Below, piece by piece: positions 14,864 to 16,321 of a stretch of DNA of 16,321 nucleotides. Position 1 is the first letter of the stretch; every line of letters begins with the position of its first letter. Source of the DNA: an uncultured Neomegalonema sp. (GTDB lineage: Bacteria; Pseudomonadota; Alphaproteobacteria; Rhodobacterales; Rhodobacteraceae); assembly GCA_937927905.1 (NCBI GenBank), contig CALFWP010000062.1:1-16321 (forward strand), read 5' to 3'. A program made the position numbers and the translations under genes. The notes under the pieces were generated by a model. That model had not been told where the DNA came from and ran no database searches. It was given only the letters and a program-made list of their open reading frames with translations.

Positions 14864-15674
14864 AGCGGTACTCAAATTCCTTGGCGTAGCGCTCAAGGTA
14901 TTTAGGCGAGACGCTGATATGCGTTCCTTTGATGGAGCATTTCAAGTGACGCCAGAAGTTCTCCATTGAGTTGACGGTCACGCCGTCAGGGGTAGCGTAT
15001 TCGCCAGTGGAGTGATTGACCGTCTTGTGGTCGTAACCCTGCTTGTCGAGTTCGTTATACGACTTGAGTTCGTCGGTATGGATTTCGGTTTCAGGCTTCA
15101 CGTTCTCAGCAATGATTGGCTCAAGAGTCGCGCGCTTCACGTTAGGAACTACTTTCGTAACAACATCGCCGTCTCGCTCCATCATCCCGAGCACAACGGT
15201 TTTACCAGCAGCACCGCGACCGCGTTTGCCTTTGCGCTTACCGCCGACCATCGTTTCGTCAATCTCAACCGTCTTGCCTTCACCGCCGATTGGCTTCTCG
15301 CCATCTACAGCAGCCATATGCTCGCGAATTTTCGCCGCCATGCGCCATGCGGTTTTATAGGTGACCCCAAGCTGGCGTTGCAGTTCTTTGCCGCTCACGC
15401 CGTGACGTGTGGTGGTGAAGAGAAACACGGCATAGAACCAAAGCTGGAGCGAGGTGCGTGACTTTTCGAAGATGGAACCGACCATCGGGTGAACGTGGTG
15501 TCCGCACCATTGGCAAGAGAAAGCCAGTTCGCTTTCGAGGCGATACCATTTAGCGGCGCGTTTGCATTTCGGGCATTCGTGACCTTGACCAAAGCGGACG
15601 TTGAAGAGGTGCAAAAGGCACGCATCATCGTCTGGAAACTGCTTGAAAAAATCACGAACGGTAGTCGGCTTCAT
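14793..15674 (-). CDS. IS1595-family (ISXO2-like) transposase
   Basis: This 293-aa enzyme catalyses movement of the surrounding element. An N-terminal zinc ribbon holds C34-x2-C37 and C54-x2-C57. A helix-turn-helix-like segment follows (SGKELQRQLGVTYKTAWRM, about 94-112). The ISXO2-like catalytic domain shows the first acid in VEIDETMVGGK (Asp139), the second in HTDELKSY (Asp201) and the late block VNSMENFWRHLK with Asn235/Glu238, followed by basic residues Lys245 and Lys249. A very basic loop (KRKGKRGRG) separates the first two acids. Length is normal for the family and no frameshift is seen, so the protein is probably active. It has its own promoter at the right end and an AGGAG site 8 bases before the ATG. 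Its stop lies within passenger gene B on the other strand. Confidence 0.96.
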   Translation of the reverse strand: MKPTTVRDFFKQFPDDDACLLHLFNVRFGQGHECPKCKRAAKWYRLESELAFSCQWCGHHVHPMVGSIFEKSRTSLQLWFYAVFLFTTTRHGVSGKELQRQLGVTYKTAWRMAAKIREHMAAVDGEKPIGGEGKTVEIDETMVGGKRKGKRGRGAAGKTVVLGMMERDGDVVTKVVPNVKRATLEPIIAENVKPETEIHTDELKSYNELDKQGYDHKTVNHSTGEYATPDGVTVNSMENFWRHLKCSIKGTHISVSPKYLERYAKEFEYRFNRRMRPETMMTELLTRFPELDT

Positions 15675-15695
15675 ATGTCTCTCTCCTATGCAGAA

Positions 15696-15724
15696 AATAT
15701 AGGAAATCGACTACCGTATGTCAA
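15696..15724 (-). promoter_or_regulatory. transposase promoter with the -35 box inside the right terminal repeat
   Basis: On the minus strand TTGACA (15719-15724) is separated by exactly 17 bases from TATATT (15696-15701), a near-consensus sigma-70 promoter. It lies just upstream of the transposase ribosome site and ATG (15674). The -35 box is part of the terminal inverted repeat, so transposase bound at that end could repress its own gene; the last point is inference. Confidence 0.82.
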
Positions 15725-15737
15725 GGGGATACACCCC
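15715..15737 (-). repeat. IS right terminal inverted repeat
   Basis: Read on the minus strand this begins GGGGTGTATCCCCTTGACAT and pairs with the left end at 20 of 23 positions. The outer part contains its own small dyad (GGGG-TGTAT-CCCC). Confidence 0.9.
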
Positions 15738-15745
15738 TTCTATTA
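15738..15745 (+). repeat. target site duplication, right copy (TTCTATTA)
   Basis: Identical to the 8 bases at 14072-14079 on the other side of the element. Confidence 0.93.
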
Positions 15746-15753
15746 TAGTGCAC

Positions 15754-15785
15754 AAAAAACCGCCCGCTTTGCAGCGGACGGTTTT
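15754..15785 (-). terminator. rho-independent terminator of the cytochrome gene, possibly bidirectional
   Basis: On the minus strand a 9-bp GC-rich stem (CCGTCCGCT with AGCGGGCGG, one G-T wobble) around a GCAA loop is followed by TTTTTT, 31 bases beyond the stop of the cytochrome gene. On the plus strand the same stem is followed by only TTTT. It could have ended the channel gene transcript from the other side before the insertion sequence separated them. Confidence 0.9.
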
Positions 15786-15816
15786 AGTGTTGTACAAATA
15801 GCAGTACGGCTTGGTT

Positions 15817-16321
15817 TTAGCGGCGAACTTCCTCAACAGGATATCCGAGGAAATCAGAATCTTCAAAACCGGAATGGCAGTCATTACAGGCTCTGAAAAC
15901 ATTTACAGCGGCAGGTGAACCATTCGGGTTGACCATGGTGTAGTACCAGTCGTTAGTTTTTGGCGAGGTACCAGCTGCAACCTTTTCCATTAAAAAGAGT
16001 GGGCCGGGCTTGGCTTTGCCTTTTTTGGAGATCGTGAAGGATTCTTTGGCAATCACGGTGCCGACCGGCATTGTTACACCTTCAGCATATTTCTTATAGG
16101 TTTTTGCACCGACAGAGTTCACGTATGTGAACAAAAAGCGGTTGCTGTGCACTCCGGGATTTGCCGGAAGGGTGCTAGCCGCAGCCCAGGTGCGGAACTG
16201 ACCGACGTGGTTCGCGTTGACCCAGCGCTTCGGTCCGGTGTTGTAGCCGTCGAACATTTTTCTTTCGAGGCAAAGATAAACGTCGTGTGCCTCGCGGTAG
16301 GTTACGTCCTCACCGGCTTTA
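15817..16321 (-). CDS. cytochrome P460-family protein (partial, N-terminus beyond the right edge)
   Basis: The visible 168 C-terminal residues match the cytochrome P460 family of periplasmic c-type haem proteins, some of which oxidise hydroxylamine or bind NO. The segment runs from the right edge of the window, with no in-frame start required at 16257. Visible family features are HSNRFLFTYVN, the VTMPVGTVIAKESF strand, a GPLFLMEKVAAG motif, a DWYYTMVNPNGSP strand and the C-terminal haem-attachment motif CNDCH in FRACNDCHSGFEDSDF. A second conserved region near the edge reads EAHDVYLCLERK. The haem iron ligand would be the motif histidine. The signal peptide and any cross-linking lysine assignment cannot be judged here. 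The gene is followed by a strong terminator. It may be a true P460, a cytochrome c'-beta or an uncharacterised relative. Confidence 0.86.
   Translation of the reverse strand, partial: KAGEDVTYREAHDVYLCLERKMFDGYNTGPKRWVNANHVGQFRTWAAASTLPANPGVHSNRFLFTYVNSVGAKTYKKYAEGVTMPVGTVIAKESFTISKKGKAKPGPLFLMEKVAAGTSPKTNDWYYTMVNPNGSPAAVNVFRACNDCHSGFEDSDFLGYPVEEVRR

Larger units (their letters stand above)
14080..15737 (-). mobile_element. complete IS1595-family (ISXO2-like) insertion sequence with two passenger genes, 1658 bp
   Basis: The element is bounded by imperfect 23-bp inverted repeats (GGGGTGTATCCC core; 20 of 23 positions match) and flanked by a perfect 8-bp duplication, so both borders are defined to the base. 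It encodes an intact transposase on the minus strand and two plus-strand passenger genes that converge on it. At 1658 bp it is longer than a transposase-only member would need to be (transposase about 880 bp), and the extra length is the passenger module. It landed in the convergent gap between the channel gene and the cytochrome gene, so it disrupts no visible coding region. All element genes are open, so it may still be mobile. Confidence 0.93.

Noticed and set aside
1..16321. CRISPR arrays, tRNA or rRNA genes
   Set aside because: No regularly spaced repeats and no tRNA- or rRNA-like segments were seen on either strand by reading; no covariance-model search could be run.

Overview
The window looks like part of an alphaproteobacterial chromosome. 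This is inferred from the protein families and their order (Gram-negative signal peptides, a rhizobial-type dipeptide/oligosaccharide ABC importer, a COG4671-type predicted glycosyltransferase and a P460-type cytochrome), not from a marker gene. Base composition is moderate, and most genes are packed tightly on the minus strand.

Positions 1-11450, minus strand, appear to form one transcription unit of ten genes, read from right to left. The first half (11450-5529) is a glycan module. It holds a GT28/MurG-like glycosyltransferase, two GT4 glycosyltransferases, a histidine phosphatase, a second GT28/MurG-like glycosyltransferase and a NodB-like polysaccharide deacetylase without a signal peptide. 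Four of its five junctions are 4-base ATGA stop/start overlaps; the other has a 4-base gap. The second half (5509-1) is a complete peptide/oligosaccharide-type ABC importer: a fused double ATPase, a 640-aa periplasmic binding protein, an OppB-like permease and an OppC-like permease cut by the left edge. The layout suggests that a cytoplasmic glycan-building pathway is made together with an importer, possibly for a related saccharide. No polymerase, flippase or exporter is visible, so the product is unknown.

Positions 11545-13944, plus strand, hold a large MscS-family mechanosensitive channel, transcribed divergently from the glycan operon across a gap of about 94 bases.

Positions 14080-15737 are a complete IS1595-family (ISXO2-like) insertion sequence of 1658 bp. 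It has 23-bp imperfect terminal inverted repeats and a perfect 8-bp target duplication (TTCTATTA). It carries a transposase on the minus strand, with its -35 box inside the right terminal repeat, and two passenger genes on the plus strand: a two-helix membrane protein and a 57-aa protein whose gene tail overlaps the transposase tail antisense. The insertion lies between the convergent ends of the channel gene and the next gene.

Positions 15754-16321, minus strand, hold a strong intrinsic terminator and the C-terminal part of a cytochrome P460-family protein with a CxxCH haem motif, cut by the right edge. No tRNA, rRNA or CRISPR array was seen.
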